Assembly (NCBI RefSeq): GCF_000499845.2
Contig: NC_023749.2
Coordinates: 12,613,625-12,677,624, forward strand
Length of the DNA stretch: 64,000 nt
Reading direction: 5' to 3'
From: Phaseolus vulgaris
Lineage: Eukaryota > Streptophyta > Magnoliopsida > Fabales > Fabaceae
Shown: positions 11,215 to 21,173 of the stretch, piece after piece
How the letters are laid out: each line of letters starts with the position of its first letter
Numbering within the stretch: the stretch's first letter is position 1
Position numbers and translations under genes: made by a program
The notes under the pieces: generated by a model
Told to the model about the DNA's origin: nothing
Seen by the model: only the letters and a program-made list of their open reading frames with translations
Database searches by the model: none

Positions 11215-11221
11215 AGTAATA

Positions 11222-11272
<51 letters not shown>
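11215..11272 (+). repeat. AAT microsatellite
   Basis: About 18 uninterrupted AAT units. Confidence 0.95.
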
Positions 11273-11273
<1 letters not shown>

Positions 11274-11405
11274 TGAAATGAAATTGATATATATATATAC
11301 ACATTAAATTGTAATATAAGATATCTAATTATAAAGAACTTAATTAAATAAAATTAACTACATATATATAAAGCATAGAAATAATAACGAAAACCACACA
11401 CAACA

Positions 11406-11422
11406 TAAATCTCCCTCTATTT
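11406..11422 (-). other. Candidate polypurine tract
   Basis: The minus strand reads AAATAGAGGGAGATTTA followed by TGTTG, the position and form expected for the plus-strand primer before a 3' LTR. The sequence after it does not match the family A LTR. Confidence 0.5.
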
Positions 11423-11522
11423 GTCTTCACAAATAGACAAAAAGAAGAGAGATAAAGATAATTGTTCTTGATAAAACAGAATTAAAGAGCAGAAATAGAA
11501 AGACTGATACAAGCCATAAAAA

Positions 11523-11557
11523 CAATCGGTTGTTTCGCGATATCAACCGGTTGTTTT
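11523..11557 (+). repeat. Paired 21-bp-spaced motif, internal site 1
   Basis: CAATCGGTTGTTT at 11523 and CAACCGGTTGTTT at 11544, exactly 21 bp apart, between the third ORF and the purine tract. Confidence 0.9.
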
Positions 11558-11617
11558 TCTTCTTTAGTCATCTTTGGCATATTGTAGATCAAAAATCTGG
11601 TTCTGAACAGCTTCAAT

Positions 11618-12760
11618 CTATTCATCCAATGTCATGAAGCGTGAATCCATGCTATTAAACCTGTTATCAATGCTCTGGAAGTTGCTTACACACAAATCAT
11701 GAAGATTTCTTAGATTCTCCGCAAATCCATCAAGCCTATTGACCATGTATCTCTCAAAAGAAGACATGGTTGGCATTCCATCTTCCTGATTTCCAGCACT
11801 GGGTCCAGCATCTTGATTGGTTTCAGGTTGATCTTCATGTTGAAAATCCATATTAGCAACATGCTCCTCTTCATTAAGATCAGCAACAACACTTGATGAG
11901 GCACCATGGTCACCATATTTGCTTATTCATTTGCCACCTATTTTGGTGAATCCCATCTTGCTAAGAGAGCCATTGTTCATCTCTTGAGTTGACTTAACCA
12001 ACTCAGATGACTCATCTTCCAGTTTCACTTCAAAATACAACAAAAATTTAGAAATCAAAATAGCATATGGATAGTGATAGTCACTTAACCTCATGGCTTT
12101 TTGCATGTGTTCCTTGATGATGTGGATCCAATTGATTCTAATTTTCTTCATTATGCAGTAGATATACACAAGGTATTCCTCTGTACGAACAGAATGATTG
12201 CTCCCCCTTGGAGTTAGAATCCAAGTTACAATAAGGGCCATCAACCTTTCATCAAGCCTCAAGCCTCCAACTGAACAAGTCCTTACTTGAGCATTTTGAT
12301 TTTTCAAACATCTTTTGCATTATTGGACTTTGTTGAAATCCTCTACTACACCAAGGTTTCCCTTGTTGATTCTAAGGCCAGAATACTTCAGACCCGCCAC
12401 TGCAGTCCACACATCATAGGTGATCTCCATATCTACACCCTTCACATGAGAGACAAGGTTGTTTCCCTCAATTTTGAGATTTCTGTAGAACACTCTAATC
12501 AAATCTGAGTAGATGTTCCCCTTCATCTCCAAGAACTTTCTGAGAGATTGATCTTTGAGCAGCATCCTTACATTATCTAGCTTTTGGATTTTCAGCCAAT
12601 CAAAGGAAACAACTTTGGGGTTGTTTATCACCTTTGTGCTAGTCTCAAATCTATACCTTTCTATAAGATCATTATCACCAGAAAACCATCCTTCTAGTCT
12701 CCCTCCAGACCTTACTGCTCTGGTTTTAACTCTCTTTGAGGTGGGAGGAGTTGATTCCAT
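11618..12760 (-). pseudogene. Third ORF of family A, broken
   Basis: The frame opens at 12760 and can be followed for about 380 codons to 11618 with two in-frame stops, at 12320-12322 and 11927-11929. It is homologous along its whole length to the intact 387-residue ORF at 42446-43609: shared segments include FLEMKGNIYSDLIRVFYRNL, NLVSHVKGVDMEI, KYSGLRINKGN, LTPRGSNHS and, near the end, SSFERYMVNRLD. The second stop replaces a tryptophan codon conserved in the intact copy. The family resembles entries often labelled putative plant transposon protein, from memory. Role unknown; the place after pol is where some SIRE elements carry an envelope-like gene, but I see no signal peptide or membrane span here. 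Confidence 0.8.
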
Positions 12761-13187
12761 GATGGCAGAAACAGGGGCAGAGAGAACTCACACAAAAAGA
12801 TCAAGAGATGTTGCAAGAGATGGCTCAATTGGTAGTTCTTGTGAAAGAGATCAGCTGCAATAGATTTTAAAGCAAAAAATAGAATCACAATGCATTCAAT
12901 GACGTGAGTGGGTACCAGATTTTCAGAGAGAAAAGACTTGACCAAGCCCTGCACAGAAAACGTCAGAAAAAGCAGAAAATCACATGGTCATCACATGTGA
13001 TCTTTGACTAGTCATAAAAGCTCTTAAATTTTCAAGAGTTTGGAATATATTCCTTTATGACTTGTTGTAACTCCTTTCTGAATGTGATCAGCTTCCAACA
13101 CAGATTCATTGACCAAGGATTCTTTCATAAATAGAAATTCAAAAAATAAATTAAATTGATTCCTTCACAGTGTTGTCAGACACAAAA

Positions 13188-13222
13188 CAATCGGTTGTTT
13201 TGAGGAAACAATCGGTTGTTTT
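13188..13222 (+). repeat. Paired 21-bp-spaced motif, internal site 2
   Basis: CAATCGGTTGTTT at 13188 and again at 13209, exactly 21 bp apart, in the non-coding gap between gag and the third ORF. Confidence 0.9.
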
Positions 13223-13549
13223 TCTGAAGCAGTAAAACAAATTTTGAATTTTTGATTATGAGCAGAAAGAATTCAAAGCAGATGAATTTGAACATTTTAA
13301 AAGAGATATTTAAACATGATTATGAACTTGAACAGGAATAAAGGTTAGAGATAAGAAATGTCTTATCCTTTGTGATGATCCTTCATTGAGCCATATGCTT
13401 TTGATCAAGAAGCCTCTTTTTGACCATTGAGACCCTTTGGACAAATATAGAACATTGATTCAGCTTCAATGTTAACCTTTTTCTTCCAAGAACTTGATCA
13501 TAGGACTCAGTCCCTCACACTTCTTTAGATTTCCTGCATAAACATGAGT

Positions 13550-15262
13550 TCAAGCAACAAGATTTGGTCTCTTTACAAATGTGGGTCCAACTGATTTCTT
13601 TTTCTCATTTGAAACCACACATCCTTTAGGAATCCATTTCATGAAGCCTCTTGGAACAGAAAACTTTCTTATTTTGCAGAATCTAACCGAATGGCCCTTT
13701 TTCATGCAGTAAAAGCATGTAACAACCGGTTGTTTCGACTTAACAATCTGTTGTTTTACTGGCTTTCTTGAAAAACTTTTTGAAAACTTATCTTGTTTGT
13801 TTTGTGGATTAAAACCTAAACCAGCCTTTCCAAAAACACAGTTTTGAGATGCCAAGACATTCTCAAAGTTAGATTTTCCTTTAGAAAGCTTATCCACAGT
13901 ACTTACAAGATAATGCACTTTCTTTTCAAGGTTTTCACAATTTTCACAAAAGAGAGTGTCACACTTGCAAGAAGAGTTTTTGAAATGATCTTCCAGATTT
14001 TCAAAATTCCTCTTTGATTTTTCCAGCTCTTTTTTAAGCCAGCTGTTAAGTTCTTTCAATTGTTTGTTTGAAAGAACCAATCGATTAGCTTCATCATGAG
14101 ATTCTTGAAAAGCTTCAAGCAATTCACTATAATTTTGTTCATTTAAAGAAGCACAAGAACTTACTTCACTTGAGCTGCAAGATTCATCTTCTTCTTCAGC
14201 AATCAAACAAATGTTTGCTCTTTCATCTTCACTTGATGATGAACTTGATGAGGATACTTCATTCTCATCCCAAGCTATGTAGGCTCTTTTTGTCTTGCCC
14301 TTCTTTTCCTTGTAGCTAGGCTTTTTCACCTTGCCTTCTTTGTTTGGGCAATCTGCCTTTATGTGCCCATGCTCACCACAACCAAAATAAGTATAGTTAT
14401 TGGAATTAAAATCATTGGATTTCTTGTTTCCATACCTTTCTTTGTTATTGTCTTTGTTGCAGTTTCTTTTCAAGAATTTGCTAAACTTTCTTGATAGCAA
14501 GCTTAGGTTCTCTTCATCACTATCATCACTGGATTCTTGCTTGCCTTTGTGTTTGACAGCTTTCAAGGCAATACTCCTTACATGCTTGTCTTCGCTTTCT
14601 TGAACATTGAGTCGATTCATCTCTAACTCATATTCCCTAAGCTTGCCAAACAAAGAAGCTATACTCAATGATGTTATATCTATAGATTCAGATATTGCAG
14701 TTACCTTAGGTTGCCATGCTCTATCAAGACATTTCAAAATCTTGATGTTTAGCTCTTCCTTTTCAAAGGTCTTGTCAAGGCTCATGAGATAATTGATGAT
14801 GTGCGTGAATCTTTTCTGCACTTCAGCAATTGTTTCACCCTTGAGCATTCTGAACATTTCATACTCTTGGATTAGAGTATGCTTTCTAGCTCTCTTCACC
14901 TCATTGGTACCTTCATGAGTTACCTCCAAGGTGTCCCACATCTCCTTTGCTGATTTGCATTGAGAGACCCTGAAAAACTCATCTGAATTCAAAGCAGAGG
15001 TTATTATGTTTTTAGCAATGCAATCAAATTTGGCCTTCTTGCTTTCAGAATCAGTCCATTGAGACCAAGGCTTTTCAATGGAAGATCCATCTTTTTCAAA
15101 TTTTGGGACAAAAGGACCATTTTCAATTCCAACCCAAATACCTTTGTCAAGTGATTCCACAAAGATTTTCACTCTTACTTTCCAAAATTGGTAGTTCAAA
15201 CCACAAAACAGAGGTGGTCTATTGATTGAAGCACCTTCCCCAAAAGGTAGTCTATCAGCCAT
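13550..15262 (-). CDS. Gag polyprotein of family A, intact frame
   Basis: A 570-residue open frame starting 62 bp from the LTR, with the conserved opening MADRLPFGEGASINRPP. Residues 15-230 form the Copia gag core of the UBN2 type (WKVRVKIF, MWDTLEVTHEGT, VQKRFTHIINYLMSLDKTF). A CCHC zinc knuckle follows near residue 290, but its first cysteine is tyrosine (YFGCGEHGHIKADC); family B has cysteine there. An acidic Ser-rich stretch (about 340-370), a coiled-coil-like region (about 390-470) and an intact second knuckle, CFYCMKKGHSVRFC (about 515-530), complete it. The protein should assemble particles and bind RNA in the cytoplasm. There is no pol downstream, so any mobility would need enzymes supplied by another element. 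The open frame over 1.7 kb suggests the copy is younger than its broken neighbours. Confidence 0.85.
   Translation of the reverse strand: MADRLPFGEGASINRPPLFCGLNYQFWKVRVKIFVESLDKGIWVGIENGPFVPKFEKDGSSIEKPWSQWTDSESKKAKFDCIAKNIITSALNSDEFFRVSQCKSAKEMWDTLEVTHEGTNEVKRARKHTLIQEYEMFRMLKGETIAEVQKRFTHIINYLMSLDKTFEKEELNIKILKCLDRAWQPKVTAISESIDITSLSIASLFGKLREYELEMNRLNVQESEDKHVRSIALKAVKHKGKQESSDDSDEENLSLLSRKFSKFLKRNCNKDNNKERYGNKKSNDFNSNNYTYFGCGEHGHIKADCPNKEGKVKKPSYKEKKGKTKRAYIAWDENEVSSSSSSSSEDERANICLIAEEEDESCSSSEVSSCASLNEQNYSELLEAFQESHDEANRLVLSNKQLKELNSWLKKELEKSKRNFENLEDHFKNSSCKCDTLFCENCENLEKKVHYLVSTVDKLSKGKSNFENVLASQNCVFGKAGLGFNPQNKQDKFSKSFSRKPVKQQIVKSKQPVVTCFYCMKKGHSVRFCKIRKFSVPRGFMKWIPKGCVVSNEKKKSVGPTFVKRPNLVA
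13723..13757 (+). repeat. Paired 21-bp-spaced motif inside gag
   Basis: CAACCGGTTGTTT at 13723 and CAATCTGTTGTTT at 13744, 21 bp apart. On the minus strand this encodes about residues 502-513 of the gag, just before the second zinc knuckle. Confidence 0.9.
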
Positions 15263-15310
15263 TAAAAAACAGTTTTAGGATCACACTTGAATAAATTTCA
15301 AGAACCAAGC

Positions 15311-15321
15311 TCTTGATGCCA
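15311..15321 (-). other. Primer binding site of family A
   Basis: Minus strand TGGCATCAAGA, two bases inside the LTR. It resembles the initiator-methionine tRNA site TGGTATCAGAGC of Copia elements with changes. The plus-strand copy at 57801 has the same string. Confidence 0.7.
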
Positions 15322-15476
15322 ATTGTTAGATTGTATGGCTTTAAACTAGAAGGGGTGAATGGTTTAAAGAGGGTTTTCGCAAAATTTTAAGTCAAGAATG
15401 AAATTACTTCGAGAAACACTTGAATCAGAATTCAGTTTGCCAAAACACAAAGCAAATAAGTACAACACCAGAAAAA

Positions 15477-15531
15477 TAATCGGTTGTTTCGCATAAACAA
15501 TCGGTTGTTTCGCATAAAAAATCGGTTGTTT
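15477..15531 (+). repeat. Triple 21-bp-spaced motif in LTR
   Basis: Three motifs of the type AATCGGTTGTTT start at 15477, 15498 and 15519, exactly 21 bp apart each time. The first two intervals share the spacer CGCATAAA. Confidence 0.95.
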
Positions 15532-15689
15532 ATACCAGTTTGCAAATATAAAAACTGAATTTAAAGAGATTAAGGATAGAGAGAATGCACACAGAGGTTT
15601 ATACTGGTTCACTCAAAACCCAAAGCTACATCCAGTCTTCCCAGAAACCACTGGGGAATCCACTAAGCAATCAACCCTAGATTACTTAC

Positions 15690-17255
15690 TGTTGGGTTTA
15701 ATAGTGTCAAAGTTCAAGAGGGGGGGGAGGGGGGGGGTGGTGAATTGACCTTTTAAAAGCTTCTCGTAGAAACAGTGTTCAACACAGATTATAGAAAATA
15801 AATCGATTTATGTGACAATGAACAGATTTATTTTGGCATTGTTTGTGTGTTTGAAAAGCGTTTATACAGCAAGGTTAATCACAAGATCTGCAGATATATT
15901 TTCCAGATGCTCACACACTGATATTAGAACGAAAAACAGTGAACCACCAAAACAACAACCTTCAATTTCAAGCAAGTGATTAAGGTTCAATTAATGGCTT
16001 GACAGTTTATTGAGTGATCTATTACAGTCAACCTGTTCTAATGGCTTTTAACAGATTATAAGTGTTCTTATTGAGATCAACCAGTTTTCCATAAATTAAG
16101 AACAATATGAACCGTGCCCAGAAAGAACAGATTTATTTCTTTGCTGTTTTATCAATTATGCAGAAACTTAATTTGCAGAGATTGAGAGAGAATGAACACA
16201 AGGCAGTTATACTGGTTCACTCAACTGAGCTACATCCAGTCTTCACCTAAACCAAGGTGAAATTCACTAAACCACAATACAAACAAACACAATTCCCACT
16301 GTCCTTGAAACCTACAAGAACTTAGGTACTCTTGCTGAAAAAAACTATTTCAGCACACCCACACTCTTCAAGAAAACCTATCAAGAAGAGTGTTCAACCA
16401 AACTATTACAAGAAATGAAAAGTGAAACGACTACACCTGATTGAGGATACAAAGATCTGCCTTAAACCAGTAGGCAAGATTGCTAGAACAGTAGCAGCAC
16501 CTCACACCAAGCTTTTGGAACCAAACCAAGAACAAGCACTTTGTGATTTTCGAAATCTTTGGAGAACAAATGCTAATTCTTTGTAAACTCTTAATTCTCT
16601 GCTGTGAAACTTGTTTTTCAATTGTATAGAAAACCAACTTATAACAGATTTTTGAAAAACAGTTAAAGTTGTTATAAAATGAACATATTGAAAATAAAAT
16701 GAACAGATTTATTTTCAAAAAACAGTTAGAGAATTTGTTATGTGAGGAGACTTAGTCAACCATTCTGGTGCAGAGATAAAACTGAAAAACGTTTAAGCTA
16801 GACATGACACCAGAGACAAAAAGAATCTATTCATTTACAGATGAACAGATTTATTTTTCAAAACGAAAATAGAAAAGCTTAACTATTTGAAACACAGTCG
16901 TTTTGAAAGATAGAAGACTTAGTCAAAATACATGATGCACAAAATCTAATTTTCACAAGACTTAGCCAAGGCATCAGTTTAAAAAAGAATCTGTTTATTT
17001 AGAAAAGAACAGATTTATTTTTATGCAGTAAACGTGTTTTTTGTAAAACATGTGAAAAACAGTTTAAGAAAACTTATGTTTGTTCTTATCACATGGCCAG
17101 TGGTTATGAGGTGAGTTATTCAGCAAAAAGTCCACTCTTAAACAACCTCTAAGCACTACCTAAGACACACTTAAAGCAAAGCAAAATACATATGAAATGT
17201 ACATAGAAGTCTTCATCAAACACATGTCTTGAAGGGGCAGCAACCATCTTCAACA
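15690..17255 (-). repeat. Solo LTR of family B inside the family A LTR
   Basis: The 1566-bp segment begins TGTTGGG and ends CAACA (plus-strand reading) and is flanked on both sides by CTTAC (15685-15689 and 17256-17260). It resembles the 1583-bp LTR at 49022-50604, including the opening with AGTTCAAGAGGGG. The sister family A LTR at 57551-57560 has a single copy of the target, GTAAG on the plus strand, proving the insertion. An LTR alone with perfect target duplication indicates recombination between the two LTRs of a former full element. G-runs near 15720-15740 are unusually long. Confidence 0.92.
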
Positions 17256-17710
17256 CTTACAACACAACCAAAGAAGTGACCTTGATCCCCTCAAGACACA
17301 CATTTCCTTTGGTCAAGCACAACAACACTAAGAATATTGATCTTGATCCCCTCAAGAACACACAGCACTTCTCAGTAAACACACAAGGTTTCTTTCAAAA
17401 GATACAAAGTATTACACTTGTTACAGAACAAATCTGAAATCAATACAAGATAAAAATCTTATCTCACACTCTTTGATCAAATGCAATTTCTAAGCAATTC
17501 TCAACTTTTCAAAATCTCAATACTCTTGAAAAACTCAAATCTGTTTTTCTGTATATATTCAAAGATGATGTTTGTTACCAAATCTTAACAAACTATTAAT
17601 TGCATTTAAAGATTGGTCAAAACATTAAAAACTGGAGCGTAAACAGTTAGAAAATCATTTAATGCTCAGTCAAAGCACAAAATAGTTTTCTGTTATGGTC
17701 CCAAAACAAG

Positions 17711-17745
17711 CAATCGGTTGTTTCCATGAATCAATCGGTTGTTTT
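17711..17745 (+). repeat. Paired 21-bp-spaced motif in LTR
   Basis: CAATCGGTTGTTT at 17711 and 17732. Counterpart in the sister LTR at 57081-57115. Confidence 0.95.
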
Positions 17746-17810
17746 GGTTTGACAGCAAGTCAACCATTGAAAACAATTTTCAACCTTTCTAAAAACACCT
17801 AAGTATAAAA

Positions 17811-17846
17811 TAATCGGTTGTTTCGACAAAACAATAGGTTGTTTTT
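17811..17846 (+). repeat. Paired 21-bp-spaced motif in LTR
   Basis: TAATCGGTTGTTT at 17811 and CAATAGGTTGTTT at 17832. Counterpart in the sister LTR at 56979-57013. Confidence 0.95.
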
Positions 17847-18055
17847 CACTTAGTTTGAAAAAACAATTTTCTTTTAAAAGGATTGACAATGCTTATGCTT
17901 TGTATTCAATCAAGAGTGGATTATACATAAAGTCTACCCCAAATCCTATCTAAAAGACAGCTCAACAACAACAAGCACATCTAGCCTTTCATCAACCTTC
18001 AAAGGGTTTGGATTCTTCAAAGCTTGAACACACTTGGTTCAACAACATATATATG

Positions 18056-19680
18056 TTATAGAGCTTTGCGGAGATCTTGAATTGCGAGGTCATGACAACT
18101 CCATTTAAGTATTTGGGCATGTTAGTAGGGGAGCCATAAAAGAAGCAAGTCTTAGGAGGGGGTGGTGGAAAGAGTGAGGAACAAGCTAGGAAGAGGGAAA
18201 GACAAGTTTATTTCGATGGAATGAAGACTTTGTTTGATAAAATATATGTTATCATCTCTCCCCTTGTTCTATTTGTCGTTGTATAGAATGTCAGTCATGG
18301 TGGTGAAGGAGATTGTGAAGTTACAAAGGAATTTCTTGTGGGGATGGAGCTCTGAAGGAAGGAAAATAGCATGGGCATCGTGGAAAATGGTATGTGAGTT
18401 AAAGGAAGAGGGAGGGCTTGGTATGATAGATCTAGGTCGGTTCAATGTGGCTATTTTAGGAAAGTGGATATGGCGATTGGGTAATGACAAGATGGGATTA
18501 TGGAAAAAGGTGTTAGAAATGGAGGGATCTTAGGACTCAGAGAAATAATAGGTTAGATTCACTTTGGTGGAGAGATTTGAAAGAGGTATGGAAGTTTGAA
18601 GATTGGAAAGGCAAGTTTGAGGATAATTTCAAATGGGAGGTCGGGAATGGGAGGGACATAAGTTTATGGGAGGACCTATAGGTGGGAGACGCGAGTTTCA
18701 AGGATAATTTTCCAAGGCTTTTCTCAATTTGCTCTGATAAGGAAGCCAAACTTTGGCAAGGAGGGAAATGGAAAACTAATCTAGAGTGGTCCTAGAATAT
18801 AGGATGTTGAAGGAATTTGTTTGAATGGGAGAGGAATCTGGAGCAAACACTTGATACATCTTGTGGAAGAGAATAGTTTAAAGGTGGATAAGGTGAACGT
18901 ATGGGTATGGAAAGAAAACGAGACAAAGGATTTCACAGTAAAATCAACTTACAGAGTCCTTAAAGAGGAAGCTCAGGTGGATGGTGTAGCTATGTATGAA
19001 GATATTTGGAGGTTAAAATCACAACCATCATCTCAATTCACAACATGAAGGATCATGGAAGATAAGATTGCATCTAAAGCGAATCTAGAGAGAAGGGGGA
19101 TAAGTACGGGAAGCAATACGTGTGGTTTATCTGGGGAGGTAGATGAAACAACGTCTCATCTTTTTTTGTACTTGTAGAGTAGCTTGGTGGGTGTGGTCTA
19201 AGTGTTATGAGTGGGTGGGGCTAGCATCGACAGATCATTGGGAGCCAAAAAAAAAAATACTTTTTAAATTTTAAGATGACTAGGGTCAATGAGGTTGTGA
19301 ATCAGATATGGGGTTGCATGTGGATAACAATCGTAGGTAAATTATGGAGACATAAAAATCATAAGACTTTTAAAAATGGGAGGATAGATCATATTGAAAT
19401 TTTTACAATGTCGCAATTGAAGGTATGGTAGTGGTTTTCTTCGAAAGTTCAACTAGCTAGCTTTTTTTACTCTGATTGGTGTCTTGAGCCGCTGGTTTGC
19501 ATGAAATCTATCAAAAAGTATTTGGTGGGTAGTGGTAGAATTGGGTTGTTGTTTTGCTTAGAAACTTTGTTTTATGTCTTGTTGTTTTTGAAGCCTTGGG
19601 TTGACTTACTTGTACAAGGGTTGAGGTATCCCTGAAATACCCTTATTATTTATTCGTTTTTTGCTGATAAAAAAAATCTT
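18056..19680 (+). mobile_element. 5'-truncated L1-type LINE
   Basis: A plus-strand LINE tail beginning in the late RT (TTPFKYLGMLVGEP), continuing with the post-RT segment in an open stretch at 18234-18533 (YMLSSLPLFYLSLYRMS, LQRNFLWGWSSEGRKIAWASW, KEEGGLGMIDL), then a decayed zinc-binding region near 19100-19200. It ends in a short A-run at about 19668-19676 after a TATCCCTGAAATACCC string typical of plant L1 3' ends. Stops and frameshifts follow 18533. It starts 11 bp from the outer end of the family A LTR; I found no target site duplication. Confidence 0.8.
18234..18533 (+). pseudogene. LINE RT C-terminal fragment
   Basis: This is the longest open piece of the truncated LINE, about 99 codons. 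It encodes the thumb and connecting region after the RT palm, with the W-x-S-x-E-G-R-K-I-A-W pattern of plant L1 proteins. The upstream frame (18080-18230) has the FKYLG motif but a stop and a frameshift; downstream the homology continues through further stops to about 19200. There is no catalytic domain left in the fragment. Confidence 0.75.
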
Positions 19681-20433
19681 CCAAAATAACTAGAGAATCA
19701 AATATACATAATTCTTTTTATAGAAAAATTTCATGTTAATATTTTTTATTTTTTTTATCAATAACCACTCTTAAATCTTAACATAAGAAATTCTCATAGA
19801 TATAAACCAAGACTCATATATTATTATTATTTATTTAATTTTTAACATATAAAAAAAACTATTTTTGTTTAGAATTTTCCTTTTAGAATTTTTTTATAAT
19901 ATTATATCAATACAATACATTTCTAAAATAGTAAGGAATAAAGAATAGTGATAAGTCAATATGTATACCAACATATCATAAGTTTTAATGATAATAAAAA
20001 TATCAACTTTTAATATATTTTACAAATGTATAATAGAATAAGTTATGTTAAGTAAAAATTAAACTTAGTTTGTTATTTGTTGGATGTTATTTAAAAAATT
20101 GTTATATGACTGGGACTAGACAAATTGCAAGAAAAACATACAAAAAAAAAAAAATCTCATGCAGTATAGTTAAATAATAAAGTTCGTCTTTTAAGTTTGA
20201 AAGAGTGGTTTCACATTCTATGAAGAAGATATTGACACATACATACTCATACTCTATGAGTGATATGTACTCATTTCAGTATGACTAATATAGTTTTTCA
20301 AATAAAACATGTCATTTTCCTCAACCAAAAGAGTATTACATTGAAAAGTCTCAACCTAAAGTCAAACATCGATGTTGAAAAGTTTTGACACTAAGGGCAA
20401 AACACAAACACTAGATCACAAAAAATATTTTGG

Positions 20434-20512
20434 TGACACATACAAATAGAAATCACTTTTTTAAGTTGTGAATATTTTTCTTACATATTGTTAAGCAGAA
20501 ATACAATTCACT
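20434..20512 (+). repeat. Short dispersed repeat, copy 1
   Basis: About 80 bp nearly identical to 50713-50790, including AATAGAAATCACTTTTTTAA. The second copy lies about 110 bp beyond the outer end of the family B 5' LTR. Confidence 0.8.
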
Positions 20513-21082
20513 AGATTGTCTAATCAATTAACATAATATGGAAATGTAAAAACTGAGAATGGAAATGTAAAATAGGGTAGAACAGAGTAGGAAAAATCAA
20601 ACACAAACAATTTATGTGGTTCAACCATAACCAATATACATCCATGACAAAGTTCACTGTGATAATTTCTAAAATTTAGAACTCGAAGTTTCTCTCTGAA
20701 TCCTCCCAGTGAAACTCTAAACTCTTACGTTAAAACAGTAATAGTCGAGTTCAAAGTTCTTAAATACAAGAAAAAAAATAAACGTCTTACAACGTCCACT
20801 AAAGATGTTTCTCATACAAACCCAACACATGTACACTGGTTCAATTTCAAAATAACATGAGGCACCAACAGTTACAAGAAAGTTAAACCGAAGGACTACA
20901 CTATCCAAAACAACAGTTCTTCAATAGACGTTGATATCCATCAGACAATGAACCCATTAGACGATCTTGAACCAATAGACAGTCTAACCCCTCTAAATGT
21001 TCTAGAAAAACTTAAACTATTTTTATTTGAATCAATCTTCACACATATAGTGATGAAAATTATATGTATTTCACTTAAAATG

Positions 21083-21173
21083 AAATATTGAAAGTTGAAT
21101 AGTTTATTGTAATAAATTTAGTACGATGTTTTGTTAATATACAATTTTTCGATGTCACGAGATATATGTGGTT
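21083..21173 (+). repeat. Dispersed repeat, copy 2
   Basis: Partner of 2527-2615. No coding content. Confidence 0.6.

Larger units (their letters stand above)
11406..18044 (-). mobile_element. Copia-related family A element lacking pol
   Basis: Order on the minus strand: 5' LTR (18044-15324, split by a solo LTR), primer binding site, gag (15262-13550), about 790 bp of non-coding DNA, a decayed third ORF (12760-11618), and a polypurine-like tract (11422-11406). No protease, integrase, RT or RNase H lies between gag and the third ORF, where family B has all of them. The 3' LTR is not recognisable beyond the purine tract. Either pol was deleted or this is a non-autonomous form. Membership of the SIRE-like Copia group is inferred from gag similarity to 47306-48976. 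Confidence 0.8.
15324..18044 (-). repeat. 5' LTR of family A, split by a solo LTR
   Basis: The outer ends are TGTTA at 15324 and CAACA at 18044. The two halves, 15324-15689 and 17261-18044, are one LTR interrupted by the family B solo LTR. The homologous LTR at 56777-57798 (plus strand) is uninterrupted at the same place. The LTR holds three paired 21-bp-spaced motif sites (15477, 17711, 17811). A block with GTGAACCAGTATAAA on the minus strand (around 15600) is a plausible core promoter. Confidence 0.85.

Noticed and set aside
15719..15740. G-run as a G-quadruplex
   Set aside because: The run is real but is part of the LTR end and could be a sequencing-prone homopolymer; no further support.
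11523..17846. Regularly spaced repeats as a CRISPR array
   Set aside because: Units are 13 bp in pairs or a triple, not a long array of equal repeats with unique spacers, and the setting is plant retrotransposon DNA.
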